Assembly: GCA_040006895.1 (NCBI GenBank) | Contig: JBDTWB010000249.1 | Coordinates: 1 to 5,423, forward strand | Length of the DNA: 5,423 bases | Source: CAIWHR01 sp040006895 | GTDB lineage: Bacteria > Pseudomonadota > Gammaproteobacteria > Burkholderiales > Casimicrobiaceae | Direction: 5' to 3' | Shown: positions 1 through 4,918 of the stretch, in pieces | How positions within the stretch are numbered: position 1 is the stretch's first letter | Layout: every line of letters starts with the position of its first letter | The notes under the pieces: model-generated | Database searches by the model: none | What the model was told of the DNA's origin: nothing | The model's input: the letters and a program-made list of their open reading frames with translations, nothing else | Translations under genes and position numbers: made by a program

Positions 1-208
1 CCTTGATCTGGGCGTAGAACTCGCCCGAGCTTTTGCGCGTCATCAGCACCTTGATCCCGGTGGTCTTCTCGAACGCCGCCACCATCGGGCGGCACCACTC
101 CTCCTGCACCGTGCAGTACACCACCAGCTCGCCCTGCGCCGCGGCGACGACCGGCATCGCAAACAATGCCGCAGGCACCAGACAACGTAGCAGCTTCAAA
201 ATCCGCAT
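1..208 (-). CDS. ABC transporter periplasmic solute-binding protein, FbpA/AfuA-like (N-terminal 69 codons, truncated by window edge)
   Basis: The product would be the periplasmic receptor of an ABC importer. Only the first 69 codons are present; the rest lies left of the window. The start is MRILKLLRCLVPAALFAMPV, a basic n-region, a hydrophobic core and an Ala-rich cleavage region ending near AAAQ (residues 22-25), so a Sec signal peptide is clear. The mature part begins GELVVYCTVQEEW and continues through AAFEKTTGIKV and TRKSSGEFYAQI. This is the typical opening of the ferric/polyamine/thiamine-type binding proteins (first beta strand VVYC, then FEKxTGIKV). A strong Shine-Dalgarno GAGGAGG lies 4 bases before the ATG. 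The gene starts 17 bases after the stop of the phosphatase gene, so the two are probably one operon. The substrate cannot be read from this fragment; ferric iron, sugar phosphate and other organophosphates are all known in the wider family. Confidence 0.85.
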   Translation of the reverse strand, partial: MRILKLLRCLVPAALFAMPVVAAAQGELVVYCTVQEEWCRPMVAAFEKTTGIKVLMTRKSSGEFYAQIK

Positions 209-225
209 GGATCCTCCTCGCTTCA

Positions 226-990
226 TCATCTTTTAATGGGTATGCCGACAACCTCGGCGAGTGTAGCGCAAAGTTCGGCATTGGTCGCAAGCAGGGGATT
301 GCCGGCGGCCAGGCCGTCGCCGGCGAAGAAGTCGCTGACGTGCCCTCCGGCCTCGGTGACCAGCAGCAGGCCCGCGGCGCAATCCCAGGAGTTGATGTGG
401 AGCTCGCAGTAGCCCTCGATGCGTCCGGCCGCGACGTCTGCCAGGCCGAGCGCCCCCGAGCCAGCGCGACGGATCGAGCCGCCAGCCGCCAGCACCCGAT
501 CGAGGAGCGCAAGATAGTCCGCGGTGGGACGGCGCGTCGACCAGCCGCACTCGACGAGCGCGGTATCGAACCGCGGGCACCCACTGACGGCCATGCGCCT
601 GCCATTGAGCCAGGCGCCCTCTCCCCGCGCTGCACTGTAGAGCTCCTGGGTGCAGGGATTGAACAACACGCCGACAGTCGGGTTGGCGTTTTCCATGTAG
701 CCGATCGAGACACAGTAGCGCGGAATGCCGCGCGCGTAGTTCGCGGTGCCGTCGATCGGATCGACGATCCAGACACGGTCGCCGCCGCCGCCGCCATCCT
801 CTTCCCCGATCATCGCGTCATCGGGAAAGCGCTCTGCGATCGCCGCGCGGATGAACCGCTCGACTTCGAGATCCATGGCGGTGACTACGTCCTGGTGCCC
901 CTTGGCCGTGCTCGCCGCCGTGCCGAACGTCGTGTGCGCAAGCGCACCTGCCTTCCGGGCGAGTTGCGCGGCGAAATCGAGGCGTTCCAT
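226..990 (-). CDS. Inositol monophosphatase family protein
   Basis: A Mg2+-dependent phosphomonoesterase of the inositol monophosphatase / histidinol-phosphatase / CysQ superfamily, cytoplasmic, 254 residues, a normal length for the family. Visible motifs are K30-x3-D34-VVT-x2-D40, the GEED metal ligands (62-65), the signature WIVDPIDGTANY (74-85, metal-binding D77 and D80) and SWDCAAG (202-208, D203) followed by TEAGG. All key catalytic residues are present. I chose the ATG at 990 because the protein then begins MERLDFAAQLARKAG, the normal family N-terminus, and AGGAG lies 11 bases upstream; the frame stays open to 1086 but that extension looks non-coding. A run of five glycines (about 66-70), coded by a (GCC)5 tract on the plus strand at 781-795, sits between the GEED motif and the signature. 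Substrate specificity (inositol phosphate, sugar phosphate, histidinol phosphate, PAP) cannot be assigned. The solute-binding protein follows 17 bases downstream. Confidence 0.93.
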   Translation of the reverse strand: MERLDFAAQLARKAGALAHTTFGTAASTAKGHQDVVTAMDLEVERFIRAAIAERFPDDAMIGEEDGGGGGDRVWIVDPIDGTANYARGIPRYCVSIGYMENANPTVGVLFNPCTQELYSAARGEGAWLNGRRMAVSGCPRFDTALVECGWSTRRPTADYLALLDRVLAAGGSIRRAGSGALGLADVAAGRIEGYCELHINSWDCAAGLLLVTEAGGHVSDFFAGDGLAAGNPLLATNAELCATLAEVVGIPIKR

Positions 991-1120
991 CGTGGGGGGA
1001 CTCCTGGTGACGGGCGAACGCCAGCATACACAAGGTGAGGTGGCGAAGGCGGTCCGGCAGTCGCGGCTTTGGCGTATGCGCGACAACCGGGTGCCTGCGG
1101 GGGTCGGGCTCGGTGCAGGG

Positions 1121-1254
1121 GCGACGCCACCAGACGGCGAACCTGCTCAGGGCAAAAAGGGCGTGCGGGTTGGTGAAACGCAGGCCGTTATCGGTGCGGA
1201 TCGCCTTGGCAGGCCAAAGTCCCGGAAGGCTCGCCCGAAGACGGCAAGGGTGTA
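1121..1254 (-). pseudogene. IS481-like DDE transposase fragment, frameshifted
   Basis: On the minus strand, 1254 to about 1210 reads YTLAVFGRAFRDFGLP. After losing one base in the CCAAGG at about 1204-1209, the other frame continues KAIRTDNGLRFTNPHALF and then ALSRFAVWWRR. The joined reading matches the integrase-core pattern of IS481 and related IS3-superfamily transposases: VFxxAFxxxGLPKAIRTDNGxPF, then LSxLxVWW. The RTDNG aspartate (bases 1184-1198 cover RTDNG) is the second acidic residue of the DDE triad. Neither the N-terminal helix-turn-helix nor the C-terminal part with the third acidic residue is recognisable here. This is a dead remnant, not an active element. Assignment to IS481 rather than a neighbouring DDE family is by motif memory only. 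Confidence 0.72.
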
Positions 1255-1455
1255 AGTATCTGGGTGTGGCCAGGGCGTCGCAGCTTATGAAAGAAAGAAA
1301 ACGTCAACGCGAGTTATGCAGCGGGCCGCGGTCCCTGGGCGCCTGGTCCGACCCATCGGAATGCGCTCCGCGCCGTCTCCGGGGAGCTTCGTACGAACCC
1401 GCGCACCGCGAGCTACGTCTGGCCGCCACCTCGCGTCATCTCCGGAAGTCGAGTC

Positions 1456-1485
1456 TGACCCTACTTTCTGTGACCCTACTTTTTG
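1456..1485. repeat. Two tandem 15-bp units, TGACCCTACTTT(C/T)TG
   Basis: Two abutting copies differ at one position: TGACCCTACTTTCTG (1456-1470) and TGACCCTACTTTTTG (1471-1485). They are preceded by GGAAGTCGAGTC. They lie about 25 bases past the end of the unknown minus-strand gene, in otherwise non-coding DNA. The unit resembles short GGGTCA/AAAGTAGGGTCA-type sequences that I associate, from memory, with dispersed repeats and transposase edges in proteobacterial genomes. I cannot confirm copies elsewhere from this window. Confidence 0.7.
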
Positions 1486-1510
1486 CGGCTGGCGCCACGC
1501 GCCCGGTCGG

Positions 1511-2611
1511 TCAAGTGAACACGTCCTCGGCAGTCTTGATGCAGAGCTTCTGCAGCTGCCACCAGAGAACGGCATCCACCTTGCAGTGCATGTCGTCGAT
1601 TACGGTCTGCACCAGTACCCGCGAGCCCGCGAGCACGAGCACCGATTCGTTGGCGTTCAAGCGCTGGTCCGTCGTGGCACTGATCGTCAGCGGCATCGAG
1701 TTGTCGATGTCCGATTCGTGGTAGCTCAAATCGCTGCCATGCGACACGAGACCGGTGTGCCGCAGCGTTGTCGGCATGAAAATTACCTTCGAACCGCGCA
1801 CGACCATGATGAACAGCTGCAGAAAGATGTCGACCTCGGCATCAGAGAAGCCGAATTTATCAGTGACCGAGAACATCACCTTGTTGTAGAAGTTGCGCAT
1901 CACGGCATGTATCTCGAGGCGGCCCTCCCGGTTCGTCGTGAACGGCACGCCACACGCCGCCCAGTTCGACCCGAAGGCGCGGGTAAGAAGCCCCCAAAGC
2001 CCATCGCTGAACGACGTATTCTCGTTCTGGTCGTAGTCGAAATTGTTCACGAGGTGCCCGATTCCCGGCTTGACGAACGAATCGTCACGCACGATGTATT
2101 CGCCCGGGCCTGCCGAGGACCCGACGTCGAACGACGTGAACGGCGGCACGAACTCCGCACAATCGGTCAGGGTCGCAACGAGGTCGCCGAGGTCGACGTG
2201 GTGAGCGGCACCGTGAAAGGCGGCAGGCGCGCCGGCCGATAGCTTGGCGTGCTCGCGCAGTTGCATCCGACGCATCGCCCGGGCTTTCGCTACATTGGGC
2301 AGCGCGCGGCCCACCGCTCGATCGAGTTTCCGCCGCGCGGCGGCCTTGGTCTTCGCGATGCGAGCGGAATCGCCGTCGCGGTGCAGGATATCTTCCCGCC
2401 ATTCGCCCAGCACCTCCCCCGCGATCTTCGCCATGAGCCGCAGGTCCTTCTTCGGCAGCAGCTTGGCGTATTGCTTGACGTACGCGCGGGCGAGCTTGTC
2501 GTGAGCTGCTGCGTCTCTCAGGAGTTCCTCGCGGAACAGGACCCGCAAGGGGTCGCCCCGCAGGGTGGAACGGGTTGTCGCGTCGGCATCTTTGCGGGGG
2601 TAGTCGGACAT
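1511..2611 (-). CDS. Hypothetical protein, 366 residues, function unknown
   Basis: I do not recognise this protein. Residues 1-125 are strongly basic and probably helical, with many Lys/Arg/Ala (for example KQYAKLLPKKDLRLMAKIAG and RIAKTKAAARRKLDRAVGRA). From about residue 150 the character changes to alternating hydrophobic and aromatic stretches, probably beta-rich: EFVPPFTSFDVGSS, FDYDQNENTSFSDGLWGLL, EIHAVMRNFYNKVMFSV, IFLQLFIMVVRGSKVIFMP, ESVLVLAGSRVLVQTVIDD. No signal peptide, membrane helix or catalytic motif stands out. The start at 2611 has no good Shine-Dalgarno; the next in-frame Met is residue 60 (2434). The composition is protein-like throughout, while the long plus-strand frame opposite (1316-2242) is Arg/His/Glu-rich and shadow-like. 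The 3' two thirds look less GC-rich than neighbouring genes. Transposase remnants lie on both sides, so horizontal acquisition is likely. Real gene: fairly sure; function: none offered. Confidence 0.8.
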   Translation of the reverse strand: MSDYPRKDADATTRSTLRGDPLRVLFREELLRDAAAHDKLARAYVKQYAKLLPKKDLRLMAKIAGEVLGEWREDILHRDGDSARIAKTKAAARRKLDRAVGRALPNVAKARAMRRMQLREHAKLSAGAPAAFHGAAHHVDLGDLVATLTDCAEFVPPFTSFDVGSSAGPGEYIVRDDSFVKPGIGHLVNNFDYDQNENTSFSDGLWGLLTRAFGSNWAACGVPFTTNREGRLEIHAVMRNFYNKVMFSVTDKFGFSDAEVDIFLQLFIMVVRGSKVIFMPTTLRHTGLVSHGSDLSYHESDIDNSMPLTISATTDQRLNANESVLVLAGSRVLVQTVIDDMHCKVDAVLWWQLQKLCIKTAEDVFT

Positions 2612-2671
2612 GGCTTAGTCTCGCGGGATCACCAGGGACGGCTAGCTTAACGCCGTCCGCGCCCGAACTCG

Positions 2672-2723
2672 TGTTGTCCCAGGCGCGCCCGCGCACGGTC
2701 ACGGCCAGAGAACCAGGACAACA
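2672..2723. repeat. Inverted repeat TGTTGTCC / GGACAACA, possible old IS end
   Basis: TGTTGTCC at 2672-2679 is the exact inverse complement of GGACAACA at 2716-2723, with 36 bases between. Both copies are flanked by similar bases (CAGG after the first, CCA before the second). The inner copy also forms the palindrome CAACATGTTG (2719-2728). IS481-type elements begin TGT and end ACA, and the IS481-like transposase C-terminus lies immediately to the right. The outer copy could therefore be the terminal repeat of that dead element. This is weak evidence, since an 8-bp repeat can arise by chance. Confidence 0.35.
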
Positions 2724-2733
2724 TGTTGATTTC

Positions 2734-2860
2734 CCATAGTGTTCGCGGCCGGGATGTCGCTCATGGGCGACTGGTGGTGCAGGGCGGAGTGTGGCCTCTG
2801 GCAATTCCAGCGGTGCAGGAACGGCTCCATGGCCTCTCGCTGCGCTGAGGATTCGCCGCG
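2734..2860 (-). pseudogene. IS481-like transposase, C-terminal remnant
   Basis: The minus strand reads REAMEPFLHRWNCQRPHSAL followed by HHQSPMSDIP, matching the C-terminal end of integrase-core transposases (pattern AMxPWLHxYNWHRPHSALxxxxPMSR). The reading frame around it (2699-2917) is only 72 codons, and its first 20 or so residues show no family similarity that I can see. Everything N-terminal to this piece, including the catalytic DDE residues, is missing. It appears to be a different subgroup from the fragment at 1121-1254, so the two are probably not halves of one element. It is followed at once by plus-strand IS91-like sequence. Confidence 0.72.
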
Positions 2861-2891
2861 CGCACGATGCAAGCCTGGCAACACGGCGAAA

Positions 2892-3027
2892 GGTTCTGTC
2901 GACACGTCGGTGCGCACCCAGGCCGCCGACCCTGCGGAGCACGAGCACCTGTCGCGCTACTGCACCCGGCCGCCCTTCGCCCTGTAGAACCGCGCGAACC
3001 CGATCCCGAACGCTTGCTCTACGACGC
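2892..3027 (+). pseudogene. IS91-family transposase remnant, frameshifted
   Basis: The plus strand reads SVDTSVRTQAADPAEHEHLS, then RYCTRPPFAL, and hits a stop (TAG, 2985-2987). After a frame change the reading continues EPDPERLLYD (3002-3025 covers DPERLLYD). The composite matches the IS91-family transposase pattern in which a HUH-type protein has LxRYCxRPPFALERLxxLDPERLLYD. The N-terminal catalytic histidines and the tyrosine region are absent. IS91 elements move by rolling-circle transposition and can mobilise neighbouring DNA, so the remnant is relevant to how the adjacent genes came together, but it is inactive as it stands. Confidence 0.72.
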
Positions 3028-3034
3028 GTTGGCG

Positions 3035-3209
3035 CAGGCCCGAGACGAGCGCCGGGCAACGGACCTGTGCCGAGTCTGGCCGGGCGCGACCCATGGAACC
3101 ACGCTGGACCTGGTCATCGACTGCCATACGCGAGCGCTGCCGGGCTGGTACCTGTCGCGCTCGCGCAAACCCCAGGACCGCGGAGTCGGCCCCGGAGCAG
3201 GCGCTCACG
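3035..3209 (+). pseudogene. IS3-family OrfB (integrase-type transposase) remnant, frameshifted
   Basis: The plus strand reads QARDERRATDLCRVWPG, then TTLDLVIDCHTRALPGWYLS and RS (to about 3163). The frame then changes to TAESAPEQAL (3177-3206). This matches IS3-family OrfB at its first catalytic aspartate: pattern ERWATDLCRVWAG, then LxLVIDCHTRELLGWHLSRS and TAxSALEQALIARFG. The D of ATDLC is the first DDE residue; the second aspartate, the glutamate and all of OrfA are missing. The fragment is fused directly to the IS91-like piece, in the same frame as its second part, so one insertion or deletion joined them. It ends about 25 bases before the FNR-type promoter. Confidence 0.8.
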
Positions 3210-3235
3210 CCGCCCGCCCGGCGTTTTGCCTTGCA

Positions 3236-3284
3236 TTGACATCGATCAAGGAAATCTGCCGGCGCGAGGACTATGATGGGAATC
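3236..3284 (+). promoter_or_regulatory. Class II FNR/ANR-type promoter
   Basis: TTGAC-ATCG-ATCAA at 3236-3249 matches the FNR/ANR/DNR half-site pattern TTGAT-N4-ATCAA with one mismatch. TATGAT at 3272-3277 is a one-mismatch -10 box. If the -10 spans -12 to -7, transcription starts at 3284 and the box centre (3242.5) falls at -41.5, the textbook position for class II FNR-activated promoters. The geometry fits rightward transcription only; the mirror position on the left has no -10. Genes driven from it should be induced at low oxygen. No convincing gene begins right after it; the metal cluster starts about 440 bases downstream. Confidence 0.6.
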
Positions 3285-3714
3285 AGGGGCGCGCTTGACA
3301 CCTGCACGCGCAGGACACGAAACCGACGCCCGGACCGTCGGCGTTGGGTCCGATCGGGGTCACGAATCCGGGCCGGCCAAGGCGGCGTGCAAGGGCTTTT
3401 GCGACCTCGAACAGGGCACAGTCCTCGGGTCGTGTGCGTCCTTCGGGTTGGACGTCGGTGCGGCGCACTGCTGCAGGCGGATCTCCGGTCGGCGCCATCG
3501 ACCCGGGCCAAGCCTCGGGTATCGCTCGCAGCCTATCGCGAGCCGCCACCGGATCCTCCGGCGGCCCTCCGCTTCCTGCGGCTGACCATTTAGCCCTGTC
3601 GTGTCGCCCGGGTATGGACGCTGTTTGTGCGCGGAGGATGCCCATCGTCCGCTTCGCGCTGTCCGAATCGTGCGAAGAGGCGCCTTCCACGCTTGCGAAC
3701 CACGTTTCCATCAC
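3283..3714 (-). CDS. Possible small protein or gene remnant (143 codons), doubtful
   Basis: An open minus-strand frame begins at GTG-ATG (3714) and ends at 3283, exactly where transcription from the FNR-type promoter would begin on the other strand. Its last third, PEDCALFEVAKALARRLGRP and GFVTPIGPNADG, looks protein-like, with codon choices typical of a high-GC gene. The first two thirds are Pro/Gly/Arg-rich and unconvincing. No good Shine-Dalgarno precedes the GTG or the adjacent ATG. I recognise no family. It could be the 3' end of a decayed gene or an accidental open frame in GC-rich DNA. Apart from this frame I see nothing between 3285 and 3708; the plus-strand frames there are Arg-rich and look like shadows. 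Confidence 0.25.
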   Translation of the reverse strand: MMETWFASVEGASSHDSDSAKRTMGILRAQTASIPGRHDRAKWSAAGSGGPPEDPVAARDRLRAIPEAWPGSMAPTGDPPAAVRRTDVQPEGRTRPEDCALFEVAKALARRLGRPGFVTPIGPNADGPGVGFVSCACRCQARP

Positions 3715-3725
3715 AGGAGTTCACC

Positions 3726-4193
3726 ATGATCGACCTTCGCAAACTCGCCATCGCCACCGCTTTCGGCGCCGCAATGTCTGCCAACGCACAGACGCCGGCG
3801 ATCACTCCATCAGAATGGGCGACGCGCATGGACCAGCAGATGACGGCGATGCGCAGCCTGCATGAACAGATGGTGAACGCCAAGACGCCGGAGGAGCGCA
3901 ATGCGTCGATGGCAGCGCACCGGGCCCTGATGCAAAACGGCATGCAGATGATGGGTGGCATGGGTCCGGGTGTCGGAACGCACGGCATGGCCGGCATGGG
4001 GCCCGGCATGGGCGCCGGAATGGGCGCTGGAATGGGTCCCGGCGGCGCTAGCCCCGGGGCCATGCACGGCAACGCCGGCGCGCCCGCGGACTGGGCCGCC
4101 CGGCAGCAGTGGATGGAAAAGCGCATGGAGATGATGCAGTCCATGATGCAGTTGATGGTCGACCGGCTGCCGCCGGAACCGGCGAAGACATGA
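3726..4193 (+). CDS. Exported methionine-rich protein, probable periplasmic copper/silver binder
   Basis: A 155-residue protein with an N-terminal signal peptide (MIDLRKLAIATAFGAAMSAN, likely cleavage after ANA, residue 21), so periplasmic. It has 25 methionines. Residues 30-76 are predicted helical (MDQQMTAMRSLHEQM, then RNASMAAHRALMQNGMQMM). Residues 77-107 are a flexible Met-Gly-Pro segment with four units of MGxG. Residues 127-146 form a second Met-rich helix (WMEKRMEMMQSMMQLM). Clustered Met, with some His, is typical of periplasmic Cu(I)/Ag(I)-binding proteins; no named family is assigned. The ATG at 3726 is chosen because AGGAG lies 6 bases upstream and the signal peptide starts there; the open frame to 3627 adds nothing signal-like. 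Its stop overlaps a possible ATG of the next gene (ATGA), so the two are probably cotranscribed. A binding role is inferred from composition and neighbours. Confidence 0.88.
   Translation: MIDLRKLAIATAFGAAMSANAQTPAITPSEWATRMDQQMTAMRSLHEQMVNAKTPEERNASMAAHRALMQNGMQMMGGMGPGVGTHGMAGMGPGMGAGMGAGMGPGGASPGAMHGNAGAPADWAARQQWMEKRMEMMQSMMQLMVDRLPPEPAKT
3996..4043 (+). repeat. Four in-frame 12-bp units coding Met-Gly-(Pro/Ala)-Gly
   Basis: ATGGGGCCCGGC, ATGGGCGCCGGA, ATGGGCGCTGGA and ATGGGTCCCGGC follow each other within the methionine-rich gene. A further related unit, ATGGGTCCGGGT, lies at 3960-3971. Units differ mostly at third codon positions while the Met-Gly-x-Gly pattern is kept. This suggests expansion by tandem duplication followed by selection on the protein. 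Confidence 0.8.
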
Positions 4194-4195
4194 GG
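4192..4195 (+). promoter_or_regulatory. Shine-Dalgarno GAGG deciding the DUF302 start
   Basis: GAGG sits 6 bases before the ATG at 4202. The alternative ATG at 4190 overlaps the previous stop and has no purine-rich site at the right distance, so 4202 is preferred. Confidence 0.6.
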
Positions 4196-4201
4196 CACAA
4201 C

Positions 4202-4657
4202 ATGAGTGAAACACACCGAACCCCCGAACCCGCCAAGGGCACCGCCTATGGATTCAGCTGCGAACTGAAGGGCCGGGACTTCCCCGTCGCCATCACGCGT
4301 GTCACCGAGGCACTGAAGGCCGAAGGTTTCGGTGTCCTGACCGACATCGACGTGCAGGCCACGATGAAAGTCAAGCTCGGCATCGACGGGCGACCTTACC
4401 GCATCCTCGGTGCCTGTAACCCGCCGCTGGCCCATCAGGCATTGCAGGCCGAACCGGACATCGGCCTGCTGCTGCCGTGCAATGTGGTCGTGCGGGAGGA
4501 AGCCGACGGCCGGCTGGTCGTCGGATTCATGGATCCGATGGCCGTGCTGCAGATGACGGACAACGCGGCGGTGGCCCACGTCGCGCAGGAGGTGTACGAC
4601 CGGCTGCAACGCGTCAGGGCTTCGCTGCTGGCCATGCCGGACAACGCCCAAGGTTGA
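4202..4657 (+). CDS. DUF302 domain-containing protein
   Basis: A 151-residue cytoplasmic protein (no signal peptide or membrane segment) covering one DUF302 domain from about residue 15 to 140. Recognisable parts are FPVAITRVTEALKAEGFGVL, the DIDVQATMKVKLG segment, the family core YRILGACNPPLAHQAL, DIGLLLPCNVVVRE and FMDPMAVL. Two cysteines, C72 (GACNPP) and C93 (LPCN), lie in the conserved core and are candidates for metal or redox chemistry. The biochemical role of DUF302 is not established. Members often occur beside metal-transport or sulfur genes, as here. The preferred start is 4202; one 4 codons earlier (4190) would overlap the preceding stop. The SHOCT gene follows within a dozen bases, so the three small genes look like one transcript. 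Confidence 0.92.
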   Translation: MSETHRTPEPAKGTAYGFSCELKGRDFPVAITRVTEALKAEGFGVLTDIDVQATMKVKLGIDGRPYRILGACNPPLAHQALQAEPDIGLLLPCNVVVREEADGRLVVGFMDPMAVLQMTDNAAVAHVAQEVYDRLQRVRASLLAMPDNAQG

Positions 4658-4658
4658 C

Positions 4659-4662
4659 GGAG
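4659..4662 (+). promoter_or_regulatory. Shine-Dalgarno GGAG deciding the SHOCT-protein start
   Basis: GGAG touches the ATG at 4663, which leaves no spacing, but lies 6 bases before the ATG at 4669. The second ATG is therefore the likelier start. Confidence 0.55.
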
Positions 4663-4668
4663 ATGCAC

Positions 4669-4905
4669 ATGTTTCACGACGGCAGTTACTACATGGGCGG
4701 CATGCACGGTCTGTGGTGGATCTTCTGGGTCGTATTGATCGGCCTCGTGGTGTTGTACGGAAGGGGCCGTCCGGGCGAGGGGCGACGGCGGCCGCGCGAG
4801 ACGCCGCTGGAAGTTCTGCGGCGTCGACTGGCCAACGGTGAGGTTTCGCCCGAGGAGTACGAGAAGCGCAAGGCGCTGGTCGATCGGGACGGCGCCAAGC
4901 CCTGA
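4669..4905 (+). CDS. Small SHOCT-domain membrane protein
   Basis: A 78-residue protein, or 80 if the ATG at 4663 is used. It begins with a short Met/His/Tyr-rich segment (MFHDGSYYMGGMHG) and then one hydrophobic transmembrane helix, LWWIFWVVLIGLVVLYG (residues 15-31). An Arg/Gly-rich basic linker follows (positive-inside, so the C-terminus is probably cytoplasmic). The last third is a SHOCT domain, PLEVLRRRLANGEVSPEEYE (about residues 47-66), ending at 78. SHOCT is a short oligomerisation-like domain at the C-terminus of many small membrane proteins. Such proteins commonly accompany copper P-type ATPases, but their role is unproven. The N-terminal Met/His residues would face the periplasm and could touch metal; that is inference. 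It is the last gene of the tight run; 183 bases separate it from the ATPase gene. Confidence 0.9.
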   Translation: MFHDGSYYMGGMHGLWWIFWVVLIGLVVLYGRGRPGEGRRRPRETPLEVLRRRLANGEVSPEEYEKRKALVDRDGAKP

Positions 4906-4918
4906 GACCTACGACCCG

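Larger units (their letters stand above)
991..1510. other. 520-base gene-free stretch with mobile-element debris
   Basis: I see no intact gene here. The stretch contains the upstream region of the phosphatase gene (minus strand; no convincing -35/-10 pair), a frameshifted transposase fragment at 1121-1254 and a 15-bp tandem repeat at 1456-1485. A small hairpin, GGCGC-CAC-GCGCC at 1491-1503, lies just downstream of the stop of the unknown minus-strand gene. It has no T-run, so it is at best a weak terminator. Open frames crossing the stretch on either strand are Arg/Pro/Ser-rich and look non-coding. The part from about 1260 to 1450 shows nothing I recognise. Confidence 0.6.

Noticed and set aside
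166..1038. Plus-strand open frame of 290 codons opposite the phosphatase
   Set aside because: It is antisense to a clear inositol-monophosphatase gene with all catalytic motifs. The plus-strand product is Arg/Ala/Asp-rich with no family features.
1316..2242. Plus-strand open frame of 308 codons opposite the unknown gene
   Set aside because: It is rich in Arg, His, Val and Glu in a pattern typical of antisense reading. The minus-strand product has a normal protein composition and spans a longer frame.
2085..3059. Minus-strand open frame of 324 codons
   Set aside because: Very Arg/Pro-rich, overlaps the unknown gene in another frame and crosses three transposase remnants.
3295..3325. TTGACA followed by CCTGC-ACGC-GCAGG as a regulated promoter
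   Set aside because: The -35 is perfect, but no -10 occurs at 16-20 bases; the sequence there is CGAAAC/AAACCG. The short dyad alone is not enough.
3273..3593. Plus-strand open frame starting at ATGATG inside the FNR promoter
   Set aside because: Its ATG overlaps the -10 box, it has no ribosome site and the product is Arg-rich without any recognisable feature.
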